Source: Gammaproteobacteria bacterium RIFOXYD12_FULL_61_37 (GTDB lineage Bacteria; Pseudomonadota; Gammaproteobacteria; Chromatiales; Chromatiaceae). From it: DNA of 64,000 nucleotides. Below the pieces are notes generated by a model. The model had not been told where the DNA came from and searched no databases. It saw only the letters and a program-made list of their open reading frames with translations. Numbering within the stretch: position 1 is the stretch's first letter; each line of letters begins with the position of its first letter. Positions 1-9,563 of this stretch are shown here, in pieces. Both the position numbers and the translations under genes were made by a program. The stretch lies in the NCBI GenBank assembly GCA_001801995.1, contig MGZB01000015.1:1-64000 (forward strand), given 5' to 3'.

Positions 1-18
1 GGGGGGGGGATGATACAT
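1..18 (-). other. Possible truncated gene start with a C9 tract
   Basis: On the minus strand an ATG at 18-16 follows an AAAGGAG ribosome-binding-like sequence (32-26) with a 7-nt spacer. The reading runs Met-Tyr-His and then straight into nine C residues, which are the nine G at the window start. It would be the next gene downstream of znuB on the same strand, after a gap of about 120 bp that shows nothing else. The homopolymer could also be a contig-end artefact, so no product can be named. Confidence 0.2.
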
Positions 19-141
19 CAACCAACTCCTTTTCACCATGATAATGGGACTATGTCCGGCCCGCCATTTATCCCGATCGGGTCGCATATCACTGTCAGCA
101 ATACTACATCAGGGCATGATAATCACAAATGGAATCATGGA

Positions 142-927
142 CTATTTGGAGAATGGGACGATCCGGCTCAAGACAAAAAGCAGGGTCGAGGCAACCACGA
201 TGGAAGGGCCTGTGGGTGTATCCCATTGCAGGGAAGCCGCCAGACCGATGGCCACGGATGTGACGCCCATCAGCGCGGCCAAGACGGCCATCTGCTCGGG
301 GGTGCGGCTCAAGCGTCTGGCGGTGGCTGCGGGGATGATCATGAGGGAGGTGATCAACAGGACGCCGACGATCTTCATGGAGACGGCAATCACCAACGCC
401 ACCAGCAGCATGAAGATCCCCTGCACCTGTCCGACCGCCACCCCTTCCACCCGCGCCAGTTCCTCATGCACGGTCAGGGCCAGCAGCGGGCGCCAGAGCA
501 ACCCCAACAGCAGCAGCACAATCGCGCCGCCGCCCCAGACCCACCAAAGGTCCGCCGGGGTGACGGCAAGGATGTCGCCGAACAGATAACCCATCAGATC
601 GACCCGCACCCCCTCGACAAAGGCGACCGCCACCAGACCCAGGGAGAGCGCGGCGTGGGCCAGGATGCCGAGCAGGGTATCCAGGGCCACCTTCCCGCCG
701 CGCTGGAGCAGGAGCAACACCAGGGAAACCATCACGGCGACCGCCATCACGGCCAGGTTGAAGTCGATGTCGAGCAGCAGCCCCAGGGCCAGGCCCAGCA
801 AGGCGGAATGGGCCAGGGTATCGCCGAAATAGGCCATGCGCCGCCAGACCACGAACACGCCCAGGGGCGCGGCGATCAGCGCCACGCCCATGCCCGCCGC
901 CAGGGCCAGCCAGATGAAGCTATCCAT
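142..927 (-). CDS. znuB: Zinc ABC transporter permease ZnuB
   Basis: This is the inner-membrane channel subunit of the high-affinity zinc importer ZnuABC. The 261-residue product is almost entirely hydrophobic, with about seven or eight predicted membrane segments. It carries the ABC-3 family pattern near the N-terminus (a WRRMAYFGD stretch followed by an HSALLG segment), and its length is normal. The start overlaps the end of znuC by 8 bp, so the two are probably translationally coupled. The gene order znuA-znuC-znuB on one strand supports zinc. A manganese or iron ABC-3 permease is the alternative, made unlikely by the His-rich ZnuA and the Zur-like site upstream. Confidence 0.93.
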   Translation of the reverse strand: MDSFIWLALAAGMGVALIAAPLGVFVVWRRMAYFGDTLAHSALLGLALGLLLDIDFNLAVMAVAVMVSLVLLLLQRGGKVALDTLLGILAHAALSLGLVAVAFVEGVRVDLMGYLFGDILAVTPADLWWVWGGGAIVLLLLGLLWRPLLALTVHEELARVEGVAVGQVQGIFMLLVALVIAVSMKIVGVLLITSLMIIPAATARRLSRTPEQMAVLAALMGVTSVAIGLAASLQWDTPTGPSIVVASTLLFVLSRIVPFSK

Positions 928-1693
928 GGCCGCTCCCCCCGGCAGGGGGAATCACATTCCCATGCACGTCGTGGCGGTGATCGTGCTGGTGGGCGTAGAA
1001 CGCCAGTTGGGATGCCGCCGTCGCGCCGAAGAGTTCCAGGTAGGCGGGGTGGCGGCTGATGGTCTCGGGATGACCGGAACAACAGAGGTGGCGGTTGAGG
1101 CAGAGCACCGTGTCGGTGGCGGCCATCACCAGATGCAGATCATGGGAGACCATGAGCACCCCGCACCCCAGGCGGTCACGGAACCGCCCGATCAGGCGGT
1201 AGAGTTCGCCCTGACCGGCCAGGTCCACGCCCTGCACCGGCTCATCCAGCACCAGCAATTGCGGCTGGCGGATCAGCGCCCTGGCCAGCAGGACCCGCTG
1301 GGTCTCGCCGCCCGACAGGGTTTGCATGGGCTGTTCCAGCAGGTAGCCGATGCCCAGTTCCGCCAAGACCTCTTGCAGCAGCTCGCGGCCGGCCGGGGCG
1401 GTCAGGGTTAGAAAGCGGCGCACACTGAGCGGCAGGTTCGCATCCACCGTCAGCCGTTGCGGCATGTAGCCGATGCGCAGTCCGGCCTGTAACCGGATAG
1501 TCCCGGCTGCCGGCCTGATCAGCCCCAATACCGCCCGCACCAGGGTCGATTTACCGGCGCCGTTGGGACCGATCAGGGTGACGATCTCCCCGGCATGAAC
1601 ACGAAGTTCGACAGCGGACAAGACCTCGCGGCCGTCAAAGGCCACCCGGACCCCCTCGGCGATGACCAGTGCTTCCCCCTGTTCCGGCAACAT
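920..1693 (-). CDS. znuC: Zinc ABC transporter ATPase ZnuC
   Basis: This is the cytoplasmic ATPase that powers ZnuB. The 257-residue form starting at 1693 (MLPEQGEAL) is preferred over a 14-codon upstream extension, because the family fold begins soon after it. Walker A (GPNGAGKST) is at residues 42-50, followed by the signature LSGGETQR and Walker B (LLVLDEP). The C-terminus is rich in histidine ([13 protein letters not shown]), as often seen in ZnuC, and may sense or buffer zinc. It begins 13 bp after the znuA stop and overlaps znuB, so the three genes form one operon. Confidence 0.94.
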   Translation of the reverse strand: MLPEQGEALVIAEGVRVAFDGREVLSAVELRVHAGEIVTLIGPNGAGKSTLVRAVLGLIRPAAGTIRLQAGLRIGYMPQRLTVDANLPLSVRRFLTLTAPAGRELLQEVLAELGIGYLLEQPMQTLSGGETQRVLLARALIRQPQLLVLDEPVQGVDLAGQGELYRLIGRFRDRLGCGVLMVSHDLHLVMAATDTVLCLNRHLCCSGHPETISRHPAYLELFGATAASQLAFYAHQHDHRHDVHGNVIPPAGGSGHG

Positions 1694-1706
1694 TTTCCGC
1701 TCCCGC

Positions 1707-2594
1707 CTAAGGGGCCAGACAGGCGGAGAAGGCACCGGCCAGCTCGCGCATCAACCGGAAATAGGCGTCCGGCCCCTCGGGCAGCTTGGCGCCCAGGGGA
1801 TCGAGCTCGCCCTTTCTGGCATCGGTGCCATCGACCAGGACATCAACCAGCTTGGGGGGAAATTGGGGTTCGCTGAAGACGCAACGCGCCCCTTGGGCGG
1901 TGATCTTGCCTCGCAGCTCGCTGACCCGGCGCGCGCCCGGCGGGCGTTCCGGGCTCAGCGTCACGACGCCCAGCTTCTTCAGACCGTATTCCCTTTCGAA
2001 TAGGCCGTAGGCATCGTGGAAGACGATGAAGGGGACATCCCGGACCGGGGCCAGCTTCTCCTTCAGCTCAGGCCCCAGTCGTCCCAGTTCCGAGCGGAGA
2101 CGTTCGCCGTTGGCGCGGTAGCGCTCCCGGTTGGGTGGGTCGAGCCGGCCAAGCTCATCCACCAGCAGGGTCAGAATCCGGTCCGCGTTACGCAGAGAGA
2201 GCCAGATGTGAGGATCGCGGTTATGGTGGTGATGCTCCTCCTCAGCGCCCTTCCCTGCTCGGCCCAGCTCCATCCCCGGCCCCTTCATGAGTTCGAGTTG
2301 GGGACGGCCCTCGCGCCGCGCGGCCAGAACCCCGGCAAGCGGGGTCTCCAGCTCCTCGCCGACCCAGACGACCAGATCCGCCGCCTCGATCTTGCGCGCG
2401 TCCGAGGGACGCAAGGCGAAATGATGCGGCGACTGGTTGCCGGTCAGAAGCAATTCGGGAACAGCCACCCCCGCCATCACCCCCGCCACCAGGGAATGGA
2501 CCGGCTTGATGCTCACCAGCACGCGGGGGGCTGCCGCCATGGCGGGGCTTAATAAGAGCAGCAGGGCGAGGATTGCAATGCGGGGGAAGGGCAT
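1707..2594 (-). CDS. znuA: Periplasmic zinc-binding protein ZnuA
   Basis: This is the periplasmic solute-binding protein that delivers Zn(II) to ZnuB. The 295 residues begin with a signal peptide (about residues 1-21, cleaved near AMAAA). A charged His loop, [14 protein letters not shown], lies near residues 117-130 and is diagnostic of zinc-type cluster A-I binding proteins. Other likely metal ligands are the His in SPHHF and in FHDAYG. It is the first gene of the operon, and a Zur-like palindrome lies 53 bp upstream of its start, so repression by zinc is likely. Confidence 0.94.
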   Translation of the reverse strand: MPFPRIAILALLLLLSPAMAAAPRVLVSIKPVHSLVAGVMAGVAVPELLLTGNQSPHHFALRPSDARKIEAADLVVWVGEELETPLAGVLAARREGRPQLELMKGPGMELGRAGKGAEEEHHHHNRDPHIWLSLRNADRILTLLVDELGRLDPPNRERYRANGERLRSELGRLGPELKEKLAPVRDVPFIVFHDAYGLFEREYGLKKLGVVTLSPERPPGARRVSELRGKITAQGARCVFSEPQFPPKLVDVLVDGTDARKGELDPLGAKLPEGPDAYFRLMRELAGAFSACLAP

Positions 2595-2646
2595 CGGGCC
2601 ACCGAATCGAGTGAAGGCCGGACAGTTTACAGAGGCCTGGGCTCGA

Positions 2647-2663
2647 ATGTTAACTTATAACCC
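2647..2663. promoter_or_regulatory. Candidate Zur box upstream of znuA
   Basis: The 17-nt sequence ATGTTAACTTATAACCC agrees at 12 of the 16 specified positions with the gammaproteobacterial Zur consensus (ATGTTATA-N-TATAACAT, quoted from general knowledge). It sits 53 bp upstream of the znuA start, between znuA and the divergent bioA. Position and match support zinc-dependent repression of znuACB. No zur gene is visible in the window. Confidence 0.6.
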
Positions 2664-2801
2664 TTGCATCTGGACATAGGCCGAATCGGCTCGCGGCCTT
2701 CCCGAGAACCAGGAAGGAACGGCCATGCGCCATTAGTCACTCCACCTCCAGGGTGACCTTGAAGGGCCTGATCGGCGGCGATAGGTTAAGATTCGGTGAC
2801 C

Positions 2802-4106
2802 ATGCGCCAGCAATCCATAAACCCGAAATCCCCCGCCGACCTCCTGGCCGCCGATCGCGCCCATGTCTGGCACCCTTACAGCGCCATGGGCGGCAAGTTG
2901 CCGGTCTTTCCCGTGGCCTCGGCATCTGGCGTCCGTTTGCGGCTTGAAGACGGGCGCGAGCTGATCGACGGCATGTCTTCCTGGTGGTGTGCCATTCACG
3001 GCTACAACCACCCGGAGATGAACCGTGCCCTGGAGGCGCAGATCAAGTTGATGGCCCATGTGATGTTTGGCGGACTCACCCACCGTCCGGCGGTGGAGCT
3101 GGCCTTGAAATTGGTGGAGCTGACCCCTGCCCCGCTGCAATCGGTATTTTTTGCCGATTCCGGTTCGGTGGCGGTGGAGGTGGCGCTGAAGATGGCGATC
3201 CAGTATTGGCACGCCCAGGGGCAACCGGGAAAGCAGCGTTTCCTGACCATCCGCAACGGCTACCATGGGGATACCTTCGGCGCCATGTCGGTCTGCGACC
3301 CAGTGACGGGCATGCACGGGCTTTTCTCTCAAGTCTTGACCCGACAGTTCTTCGTCGATGCCCCGGTTTGCCGTTTCGGCGAGCCCTGCACCGATGCCGA
3401 TACCGCGCCGCTGGAGCGGCAGCTTGCACAACATCGCGATGAAATCGCAGCGGTCATTATGGAACCCATCGTCCAGGGCGCAGGCGGAATGCGCTTCTAT
3501 TCCGCCGATTACCTGCGCCGGACACGGGAACTCTGTGATCGTTATGGTGTATTGCTGATTCTGGACGAGATCGCAACGGGCTTCGGCCGCACCGGCAAGC
3601 TATTCGCCTGCGAACACGCCGGGGTCGCACCCGATATTCTCTGTATCGGCAAGGCGCTCACCGGCGGCTATATGACCCTGGCCGCCACACTGACCACCGA
3701 AACCATCAGCGGGACGATATCCGCTGGCAACCCCGGCCTCTTCATGCACGGCCCCACCTTCATGGCCAACCCTCTCGCCTGCGCCGCCGCCCTCGCCAGC
3801 ATCCGGCTGTTGCTGGAATCACCCTGGGAAGCACGGATCGCGGCCATCGAAATGGGATTGAGAACCGGGCTGGAGCCCTGCCGGACATTGCCCCAGGTCG
3901 CCGATGTCCGGGTGCTGGGCGCCATCGGCGTGGTGGAACTCAAACAGCCGGTAGACATGGCGGCCATCCAGCCCCGCTTCGTCGAAGCGGGCGTCTGGGT
4001 CCGCCCCTTCGGGCGATTGGTCTATCTGATGCCACCCTTCGTCATTGGCCGGGAGGATCTGAGAACGCTGACAGAGGCGGTGAGGGCGGTGGTTGCGGGG
4101 AGCTGA
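2802..4106 (+). CDS. bioA: Adenosylmethionine-8-amino-7-oxononanoate aminotransferase BioA
   Basis: This PLP enzyme makes 7,8-diaminononanoate in biotin synthesis, using S-adenosylmethionine as amino donor. The 434-residue form from ATG 2802 is chosen; a GTG two codons earlier is possible. The substrate-side motif [13 protein letters not shown] is present, with [11 protein letters not shown] around residue 255 and the PLP lysine at K284 (GKALTGGY). No other biotin gene is nearby, so the pathway is scattered in this genome. The stop codon is immediately followed by that of the convergent Cys-motif gene. Confidence 0.95.
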   Translation: MRQQSINPKSPADLLAADRAHVWHPYSAMGGKLPVFPVASASGVRLRLEDGRELIDGMSSWWCAIHGYNHPEMNRALEAQIKLMAHVMFGGLTHRPAVELALKLVELTPAPLQSVFFADSGSVAVEVALKMAIQYWHAQGQPGKQRFLTIRNGYHGDTFGAMSVCDPVTGMHGLFSQVLTRQFFVDAPVCRFGEPCTDADTAPLERQLAQHRDEIAAVIMEPIVQGAGGMRFYSADYLRRTRELCDRYGVLLILDEIATGFGRTGKLFACEHAGVAPDILCIGKALTGGYMTLAATLTTETISGTISAGNPGLFMHGPTFMANPLACAAALASIRLLLESPWEARIAAIEMGLRTGLEPCRTLPQVADVRVLGAIGVVELKQPVDMAAIQPRFVEAGVWVRPFGRLVYLMPPFVIGREDLRTLTEAVRAVVAGS

Positions 4107-4544
4107 TCAGCCCAGCTCTTCGACCACCCACTTGGTCACCAGTGCAGTGGCCTCGGCGCATTTGCTTCCGCGCGCCTCGCTGAATCCCTTGTATTCGTCC
4201 GGCTGCCACATATCCCAGGTGCGGCCGGTGAATTGTTGTTGTAGATCTTCGCAGGTGATGCCGCCGAAGGTCTCGCGGAAGCGTTCCACCAAGGCCTTGC
4301 CCTTGCGGAAGTTGTTGATGCGGCGGCCCTTGTCGAGCTGGTCGCGGTCGCGGCCATATTTGGCGCTGAGCGCCATCAGACCGCCGGTCAGGGCGCCACA
4401 GGTGCCCGTGGCCATTAACCCGCCGCCGCCGGAAAGGCCGTGAACGGCCTTGATGGTCTCGTCGGAGACGATGCCGATGGTCTCCTGCACCGAGGCCAGG
4501 ACGCATTGATCTGCGCCAAGGTATTTAGCCTTCGAAGACGCCAT
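4107..4544 (-). CDS. C_GCAxxG_C_C-family probable redox protein
   Basis: This 145-residue soluble protein has four spaced cysteines (C14, C49, C98, C129) and the core GTCGALTGG. That is the pattern of the C_GCAxxG_C_C family, thought to be redox or metal proteins of unknown substrate. It has no signal peptide or membrane segment. Its start overlaps the end of lolD by 20 bp on the same strand, so it is probably cotranscribed with the lipoprotein exporter genes. A direct role in lipoprotein sorting is not implied by the sequence. Family membership is fairly secure, but the function is unknown. Confidence 0.72.
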   Translation of the reverse strand: MASSKAKYLGADQCVLASVQETIGIVSDETIKAVHGLSGGGGLMATGTCGALTGGLMALSAKYGRDRDQLDKGRRINNFRKGKALVERFRETFGGITCEDLQQQFTGRTWDMWQPDEYKGFSEARGSKCAEATALVTKWVVEELG

Positions 4545-5202
4545 CCACCAGGTGGAGCATGCGGTCCATGTGGGAGGCCAGGTCGGTGTCGTGGGTGACG
4601 ATGATGAAGCTGGTGCCGAGGGATTGGTTCAGCTCCAGCATCAGGTGATAGATGCTGTCGGCTGTTTTGCGGTCCAGGTTGCCTGTCGGCTCGTCGGCAA
4701 GGACGCATTTGGGATGGGTGACCAGGGCGCGGGCGATGGCCGCGCGCTGGCGCTCGCCGCCGGAAAGTTCGCCGGGCTTGTGCTCCACGCGCTTGCCGAG
4801 ACCGACCCGCGTCAACATCAGGCCGGCCTTCTCTTGCGCCTCGTCTACCTCGGAACCACCGATCACCAGGGGAATGGCCACGTTCTCCAACGCGGTGAAC
4901 TCCGGCAACAGGTGGTGGAACTGATAAACAAAGCCCAAGTTCTTGTTGCGATGCCGCCCCATGGCGGTCTCGTTCATGGAATAGATATCGACGCCGTCCA
5001 GCCAGACCTGTCCCTTTGTCGGGCGATCAAGTCCCCCCAGACAGTGCAGAAGGGTGCTCTTGCCGGAGCCGGAGGCCCCGAGTACGGCGAGGGTTTCGTG
5101 GGAGCCGATGGAGAGAGTGATCCCGCTCAGGACATCCACATTGAGGGGACCCTCGCTGAAGGTCATGTGGAGATTTTCGCAGGAGAGGACCGCGTCACTC
5201 AT
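4525..5202 (-). CDS. lolD: Lipoprotein-releasing system ATP-binding protein LolD
   Basis: This ATPase drives detachment of outer-membrane lipoproteins from the inner membrane onto LolA. The 225-residue form from 5202 ([10 protein letters not shown]) matches the family length; the 25-codon upstream extension is Arg/Pro-rich and lies inside the upstream permease gene, so it is rejected. Walker A is GASGSGKST, the signature LSGGERQR, and Walker [12 protein letters not shown], which is typical of LolD/MacB-type ATPases. The start overlaps the permease gene by 8 bp. Confidence 0.94.
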   Translation of the reverse strand: MSDAVLSCENLHMTFSEGPLNVDVLSGITLSIGSHETLAVLGASGSGKSTLLHCLGGLDRPTKGQVWLDGVDIYSMNETAMGRHRNKNLGFVYQFHHLLPEFTALENVAIPLVIGGSEVDEAQEKAGLMLTRVGLGKRVEHKPGELSGGERQRAAIARALVTHPKCVLADEPTGNLDRKTADSIYHLMLELNQSLGTSFIIVTHDTDLASHMDRMLHLVDGVFEG

Positions 5203-6442
5203 AGCGCAAGGCCTCCGCCGGTTGGGTGGCCGCCGCCCGGCGCGCCGGATAGAGGGTCGCGAGCAGGGTGACGACAAAGGCGCTCACCGCCACCATCCAG
5301 ACATCGTCCCAGTGCAGATCGGAGGGCATGCGGCTGATGTAGTAGACCGTGGGGTCGAGGATCTTGAAGCCGAACAGCTTCTCCAGCCCGGCTATGAAGC
5401 TCTCCAGGTTGAGGGCCGCCAGCACGCCGACGATGGCGCCGATCAGGGTGCCGACGAAGCCCAGGGTGGCCCCCTGGATCATGAATATCTGCATGATTTC
5501 CCTGGGCGAGAGGCCCAGGGTACGCAGGATGGCGATATCGCTTCGCTTGTCGGTGACCACCATCACCAGGGTCGAAACGATGTTGAAGGCGGCGACGGCG
5601 ATGATCAGGAAAAGGATCATCCCCATCATGCGTTTTTCGGTGCGCAGGGCGCTGAAGAAGTTGCTGAACTCCATGGTCCAGTCGGAGACCCGAAACCAGC
5701 CCTCCTGCTCCTTGGCCAGCTCAACAGAGATTTCAGGCGCCCTGTACATGTCGCGCAATTTCAGGCGAATCCCGGTGACCGCTTCGCCCAGACGCAGCAC
5801 CTTGGCCGCATCGCTCATGTGGACCAGCCCCACGCCGGAGTCGAACTTGCCCATGTCGATGCGGAACGTGCCGACGACGTTGAAGCGTTTCATGCGCGGC
5901 ATGTTGCCGGCTGGGGTCATCATCACCTCGGGCGCCACCAGGGTCACCTTGTCGCCGACCTGAACCCCCAGATTGTTCGCCAGCTCCCGGCCCAGAATGA
6001 TATTGAAGCTGCCGGGTTCGAGGAGGGAGAGACTCCCCTCGGTCATGTGCTTGCCCACGTCGGAGACCTTGGGCTCCTCCTCGGGCAGGATGCCGCGCAC
6101 GGCCACCCCGCTCACGTACTGGCCGTTGATGAGCATGCCGCGCATCTCGACAAAGGGGGCCTGGCCGACCACCTCCGGGTGATCCTTGGCGATTTCGAGG
6201 CCCCGGCGCCAATCGTCGATTTTGCCGTCGGCCCCCATGATCACAGCGTGGGAGGCCATGCCCAGGATGCGCTCGCGCACCTCCTTGTGAAACCCGTTCA
6301 TCACGGAGAGGACCACGATCAAGGCCGCCACGCCCAGCATCACGCCGAGCATGGAACTGGCGGAAATAAAAGAGATGAAATGGTTACGCCGCTTGGCGCG
6401 GGTGTACCTGAGACCGATGAACAAAGGCAATGGCTTGAACAT
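5195..6442 (-). CDS. lolC: Lipoprotein-releasing system permease, LolC/LolE family
   Basis: This is the inner-membrane permease of the Lol exporter. The 415-residue protein has the expected plan: one N-terminal membrane helix after [18 protein letters not shown], a large periplasmic domain (about 45-260), and three C-terminal helices of the FtsX/MacB type. Only one permease gene is present, so it may work as a homodimer (the LolF arrangement known in many proteobacteria) rather than as a LolC-LolE pair. It overlaps lolD and is probably the first gene of the operon lol permease-lolD-redox protein. Confidence 0.92.
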   Translation of the reverse strand: MFKPLPLFIGLRYTRAKRRNHFISFISASSMLGVMLGVAALIVVLSVMNGFHKEVRERILGMASHAVIMGADGKIDDWRRGLEIAKDHPEVVGQAPFVEMRGMLINGQYVSGVAVRGILPEEEPKVSDVGKHMTEGSLSLLEPGSFNIILGRELANNLGVQVGDKVTLVAPEVMMTPAGNMPRMKRFNVVGTFRIDMGKFDSGVGLVHMSDAAKVLRLGEAVTGIRLKLRDMYRAPEISVELAKEQEGWFRVSDWTMEFSNFFSALRTEKRMMGMILFLIIAVAAFNIVSTLVMVVTDKRSDIAILRTLGLSPREIMQIFMIQGATLGFVGTLIGAIVGVLAALNLESFIAGLEKLFGFKILDPTVYYISRMPSDLHWDDVWMVAVSAFVVTLLATLYPARRAAATQPAEALRYE

Positions 6443-6500
6443 GGACGCATTTAATCACAACAAGGTTTCCGGGTCATGAATCAAATTCACCCCAAGCTTA

Positions 6501-6597
6501 GGCGTAGAGCGCTACGTCGTGAATTTTGCGATGAGGTTCGGCCCAATATGGCCTGAAGACGTGATGCAAGATGTTCAGGTTGTTCGTGCTCGACGCC
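6501..6597. repeat. Half copy of the long-palindrome repeat
   Basis: This 97-bp stretch, including GCGCTACGTCG and GATGCAAGATGTTCAGG, matches the right half of the 179-bp palindrome at 29349-29527, with scattered differences. It lies in the 226-bp gap between the divergent lol permease and a small secreted-protein gene. No other feature is seen in that gap. Confidence 0.75.
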
Positions 6598-6668
6598 TGA
6601 TCCATTGAGTTCCACGGAAACACAACCATACTTCCCCGAGGAACCCCATCGTTACCGAGGCAACCACC

Positions 6669-7043
6669 ATGAAGAACCGCGCCCTTTTTCCTGCCCTTCT
6701 GCTCGTCCTTCTGTGCGCCTTCGAGGCCGCGGCCTCCGAGGCCAGCCTCGAAGGGGTCTACAATGCCGCAGGCTCCAATCCCGGCGGACGTGGAAGCTAC
6801 GAAGGCAGCGTCACCATCACCCGCACCGGCGAGACTTACAAGATCGTCTGGAATGTGGGATCGGTCTTCATCGGCACCGGCATTGTGGTCGATGAGGTCT
6901 TGTCGGTCGCTTACACGGACGAAAACAAAAAATGGTTCGGCTTCGTCGCCTACCGGATTCTGAACGAGGGCCGTCGGCTGGAGGGGCTTTGGGGTCCCCA
7001 CGGGGGCAAGGCCCTGGGTTCGGAGACCCTGACCAAACGCTAG
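6669..7043 (+). CDS. Small secreted beta-rich protein of unknown function
   Basis: The 124-residue product starts with a signal peptide (residues 1-23, ending near EAAAS). The rest is predicted to be all beta: short strands around GSYEGSVTITRTGETYKIVWNVG, then GTGIVVDEVLSVAYTD and a C-terminal LEGLWGPHGGKALGSETL. This pattern occurs in small exported proteins of purple sulfur and other proteobacteria, some loosely annotated as fibronectin-binding-like. No catalytic residues or cysteines are visible. It precedes aguB by 51 bp on the same strand. I cannot assign a function. Confidence 0.65.
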   Translation: MKNRALFPALLLVLLCAFEAAASEASLEGVYNAAGSNPGGRGSYEGSVTITRTGETYKIVWNVGSVFIGTGIVVDEVLSVAYTDENKKWFGFVAYRILNEGRRLEGLWGPHGGKALGSETLTKR

Positions 7044-7094
7044 AAGATGCGGCTGGCGTGCTAAACTTCGCCGCAATTTACCGGACGAACCGAG

Positions 7095-7994
7095 ATGACC
7101 ACGCCGAGCCATGCCTTTACCGCCGGGCTGATCCAGAAGGCCTGTACCGGCGACCGCGCCCTGAACCAGACCTCGCTGGATGCCGCCATCCGCGAAACCG
7201 CCGCCCAGGGGGCGCGGCTGATCCTGCTGCAAGAGCTGCATGACAGCCTCTATTTTTGTCAGACGGAAGATACGGAACGGTTCGACTTGGCGGAGTCCAT
7301 CCCTGGCCCCTCCAGCCAGCGGCTGGCTGCCCTGGCTGCCGAGTTGAATATAGTGATCGTCGCCTCGCTGTTCGAGCGGCGGGCGCCGGGGCTCTACCAC
7401 AACACGGCGGTGGTGCTGGACAGCGACGGCTCTTTGGCAGGGCGTTATCGCAAGATGCATATCCCGGACGATCCAGGCTACTACGAGAAGTTCTATTTCA
7501 CGCCGGGGGACCTGGGATTCCGGCCCATCCAGACCTCGCTCGGCAAGCTCGGCGTCCTGATCTGCTGGGACCAGTGGTATCCCGAGGCCGCCCGTCTCAT
7601 GGCCCTGGCCGGGGCCGAGATCCTGCTCTATCCCACCGCCATCGGCTGGAACCCCGCCGACGAGGCCCCGGAGCGTCAACGCCAGCTCGACGCCTGGATC
7701 ACCATCCAACGCGCCCATGCCGTGGCCAATGGCCTGCCGTTGATCTCTGCCAACCGTGTCGGTTTTGAGGCCGATCCTTCAAATCGGACTCAAGGCGCGG
7801 AATTCTGGGGCCATTCCATGATCTGCGGCCCGCAGGGCGAGATCCTGGCCCAGGCCGGGACGGACGAGACCATCCTCACCGCCCGCATCGACCCCAAGCG
7901 AACCGAGGATGTACGCCGTATCTGGCCCTTCTTCCGCGACCGGCGCATCGACGCCTACGGCCCGTTACTGACACGCTACGACGACGGTTGCTGA
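7095..7994 (+). CDS. aguB: N-carbamoylputrescine amidase AguB
   Basis: This nitrilase-superfamily enzyme hydrolyses N-carbamoylputrescine to putrescine, CO2 and ammonia in the arginine decarboxylase/agmatine route. The 299 residues contain the full catalytic set: Glu47 (LQELHD), Lys120 (YRKMHIPDDP) and Cys157 (ICWDQWYPE). The stretches DDPGYYEKFYFTPGD and ISANRVGFE are characteristic of AguB rather than of generic nitrilases. The usual partner, agmatine deiminase (aguA), is not in the window. The next gene starts 38 bp downstream and may be cotranscribed. Confidence 0.93.
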   Translation: MTTPSHAFTAGLIQKACTGDRALNQTSLDAAIRETAAQGARLILLQELHDSLYFCQTEDTERFDLAESIPGPSSQRLAALAAELNIVIVASLFERRAPGLYHNTAVVLDSDGSLAGRYRKMHIPDDPGYYEKFYFTPGDLGFRPIQTSLGKLGVLICWDQWYPEAARLMALAGAEILLYPTAIGWNPADEAPERQRQLDAWITIQRAHAVANGLPLISANRVGFEADPSNRTQGAEFWGHSMICGPQGEILAQAGTDETILTARIDPKRTEDVRRIWPFFRDRRIDAYGPLLTRYDDGC

Positions 7995-8032
7995 AACTGT
8001 TTAACCGGAACTGACCCGCTAGAGGAGCCCCC

Positions 8033-9157
8033 ATGAACAAGCCCACTGAGTCCACCCACACCAGCGCCCACATCCAGATGCGTTCCATCATCCAGCGCAT
8101 CGCCACCGGGCCGGAACTGAGCAAGAGCATTTCCCAGGAAGAGGCCCACGCGGCCATGAAGCACGCCCTCAACAACGAGGTGGACGAAGTGCAGGCCGCC
8201 ATCTTCTTCATTGCCCTGCGTCTGAAGCGGGAGACCATGGATGAATACAAGGGCATGCTCGACGCCATCCGCGCCGCCACCCATACCCTGACCGCCGAGG
8301 TGGACGAACTGGTCGATATCGCCGATCCCTACGACGGCTACAATCGCTCCCTGCCCCCTACCCCCTTCCTGCCTGCGGTGCTGGCCGAATGCGGCGTGCC
8401 CGCCATCACCCAGGGCCTCGACGCGGTCGGACCCAAATTCGGCGTGACCCACCGCCACGTATTGCAAGCCCTTGGCGTCGCCGTGGACCTCTCGCCGGAA
8501 CAGGCCGCCGCCCGCATCTCCGATCCCGCCACCGGCTGGAGCTATATCGACCAGAGCCAGTTCTGTCCGAAGCTGCACAGCCTGGTTCCCCTCCGCACCA
8601 AGATGGTCAAGCGCACCAGCATGACCACCCTGGACGTCCTGGCCAAGCCCATCGCCGGGCGCAAGAAGACCCACCTGGTCACCGGCTATGTCCACAAACC
8701 CTACCCGCCTGTCTACGCCCAACTGGCACGCCATGTGGGATACGAATCGGCACTGCTGATCCGGGGACTGGAAGGGGGCGTCATGCCCTCCCTGCGCCAG
8801 GAAGGCAAATACTACTTCTACCACCACATGGACGAAGAGCAGGGCGTGGACACCAACCCCCTGGACCTCGGCATCGACCAGCAGGTGCGCTCCGTGCCCC
8901 TGCCCGATGACCTGCCCACCGCCAGCCGCCCCGGCGACGAAATCGCCATTACCCTGGATGTGCCCGCCACCGCCAAGGCCGCCGCCGAAGCAGGCATGGC
9001 TGCCCTCAGCGGCAAGCAGGGACCCACCTACGATGGGCTGGTCTACTCCGGGGCGCTCATCCTCCACCACGTGGGCAAGGCGCCCCACCTCAAAGAGGCG
9101 GCCGAAATGGTCCGTGCCGTGCTCGACTCCGGCAAGGCCACAGCCCGGATCAAGTAG
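8033..9157 (+). CDS. Anthranilate phosphoribosyltransferase-like protein (TrpD2/YbiB type)
   Basis: The 374-residue protein has the two-domain plan of the nucleoside phosphorylase-like phosphoribosyltransferases. A helical N-terminal domain (about 15-90) contains EVDEVQAAIFFIALRLK, and the alpha/beta domain contains GVPAITQGLDAVGPKFGVTHRHVLQALGV-like sequence. It lacks an obvious GTGGD PRPP loop of true TrpD; the corresponding segment reads ADPYDGYNRS. It is therefore more likely a TrpD paralogue of unknown substrate than a tryptophan enzyme. Only 2 bp separate it from the Rieske gene, so the two are almost certainly one transcript. Confidence 0.72.
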   Translation: MNKPTESTHTSAHIQMRSIIQRIATGPELSKSISQEEAHAAMKHALNNEVDEVQAAIFFIALRLKRETMDEYKGMLDAIRAATHTLTAEVDELVDIADPYDGYNRSLPPTPFLPAVLAECGVPAITQGLDAVGPKFGVTHRHVLQALGVAVDLSPEQAAARISDPATGWSYIDQSQFCPKLHSLVPLRTKMVKRTSMTTLDVLAKPIAGRKKTHLVTGYVHKPYPPVYAQLARHVGYESALLIRGLEGGVMPSLRQEGKYYFYHHMDEEQGVDTNPLDLGIDQQVRSVPLPDDLPTASRPGDEIAITLDVPATAKAAAEAGMAALSGKQGPTYDGLVYSGALILHHVGKAPHLKEAAEMVRAVLDSGKATARIK

Positions 9158-9159
9158 CC

Positions 9160-9483
9160 ATGATCTTCATCGACATCGCCGCCGCCGATGAACTGGCCGA
9201 AGGGCAAATGAAACGCTTCGAGGCCGGGGGACAGCGGCTGCTGCTATGCCGGTCTAACGGCGAGCATTTCGTCATCGGCGAAATGTGCAGCCACGAGGAT
9301 TACTCCCTCTTCCTGGGCTGCGTCCGCGACGGCCGGATCAAATGCTCCCTCCACGGGAGCTGGTTCGACCTCAAAAGCGGCGCAGCCCTGGATGAACCGG
9401 CACATGCCCCGATCAGGGTCTATCCGGTAGAGACAGCCAGCGGAAGGCTGTTGGCGGGGATACGTCGAGGATTTTGCGATTGA
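9160..9483 (+). CDS. Rieske-type [2Fe-2S] ferredoxin
   Basis: This 107-residue soluble protein carries the Rieske ligand pairs C43-x-H45 (CSHEDYS) and C62-x2-H65 (CSLHGSWF). The sequence around them (HGSWFDLKSGAALDEP) resembles NirD-like and ring-dioxygenase ferredoxins. It is probably a small electron carrier. It follows the TrpD-like gene by 2 bp. The last residues (about IRRGFCD) and the stop codon lie inside a copy of a dispersed repeat (9461-9546), so the natural C-terminus was probably replaced by repeat sequence. Confidence 0.85.
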   Translation: MIFIDIAAADELAEGQMKRFEAGGQRLLLCRSNGEHFVIGEMCSHEDYSLFLGCVRDGRIKCSLHGSWFDLKSGAALDEPAHAPIRVYPVETASGRLLAGIRRGFCD

Positions 9484-9546
9484 TCCGCGTCCAAAGATGG
9501 TCCGAAGACGAGATACAAGATGCTCAGGTTATTCTTGCTCGACGCC
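9461..9546. repeat. Half copy of the long-palindrome repeat
   Basis: These 86 bp (TACGTCGAGGATTTTGCGAT at the left edge, then CCAAAGATGG and GACGAGATACAAGATG) match the right half of the palindrome at 29349-29527. It overlaps the 3' end of the Rieske gene and fills the gap to the convergent pgi. Confidence 0.8.
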
Positions 9547-9563
9547 TTGGTACCTCAGCGCTT

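Noticed and set aside
10-1059. A 349-codon plus-strand frame at the left edge rich in His, Gln and Gly
   Set aside because: It is antisense to znuB and the end of znuC, with composition typical of a shadow.
8033-9157. Calling this gene trpD
   Set aside because: The clear PRPP loop of anthranilate phosphoribosyltransferase is not seen, and no trp genes are near.
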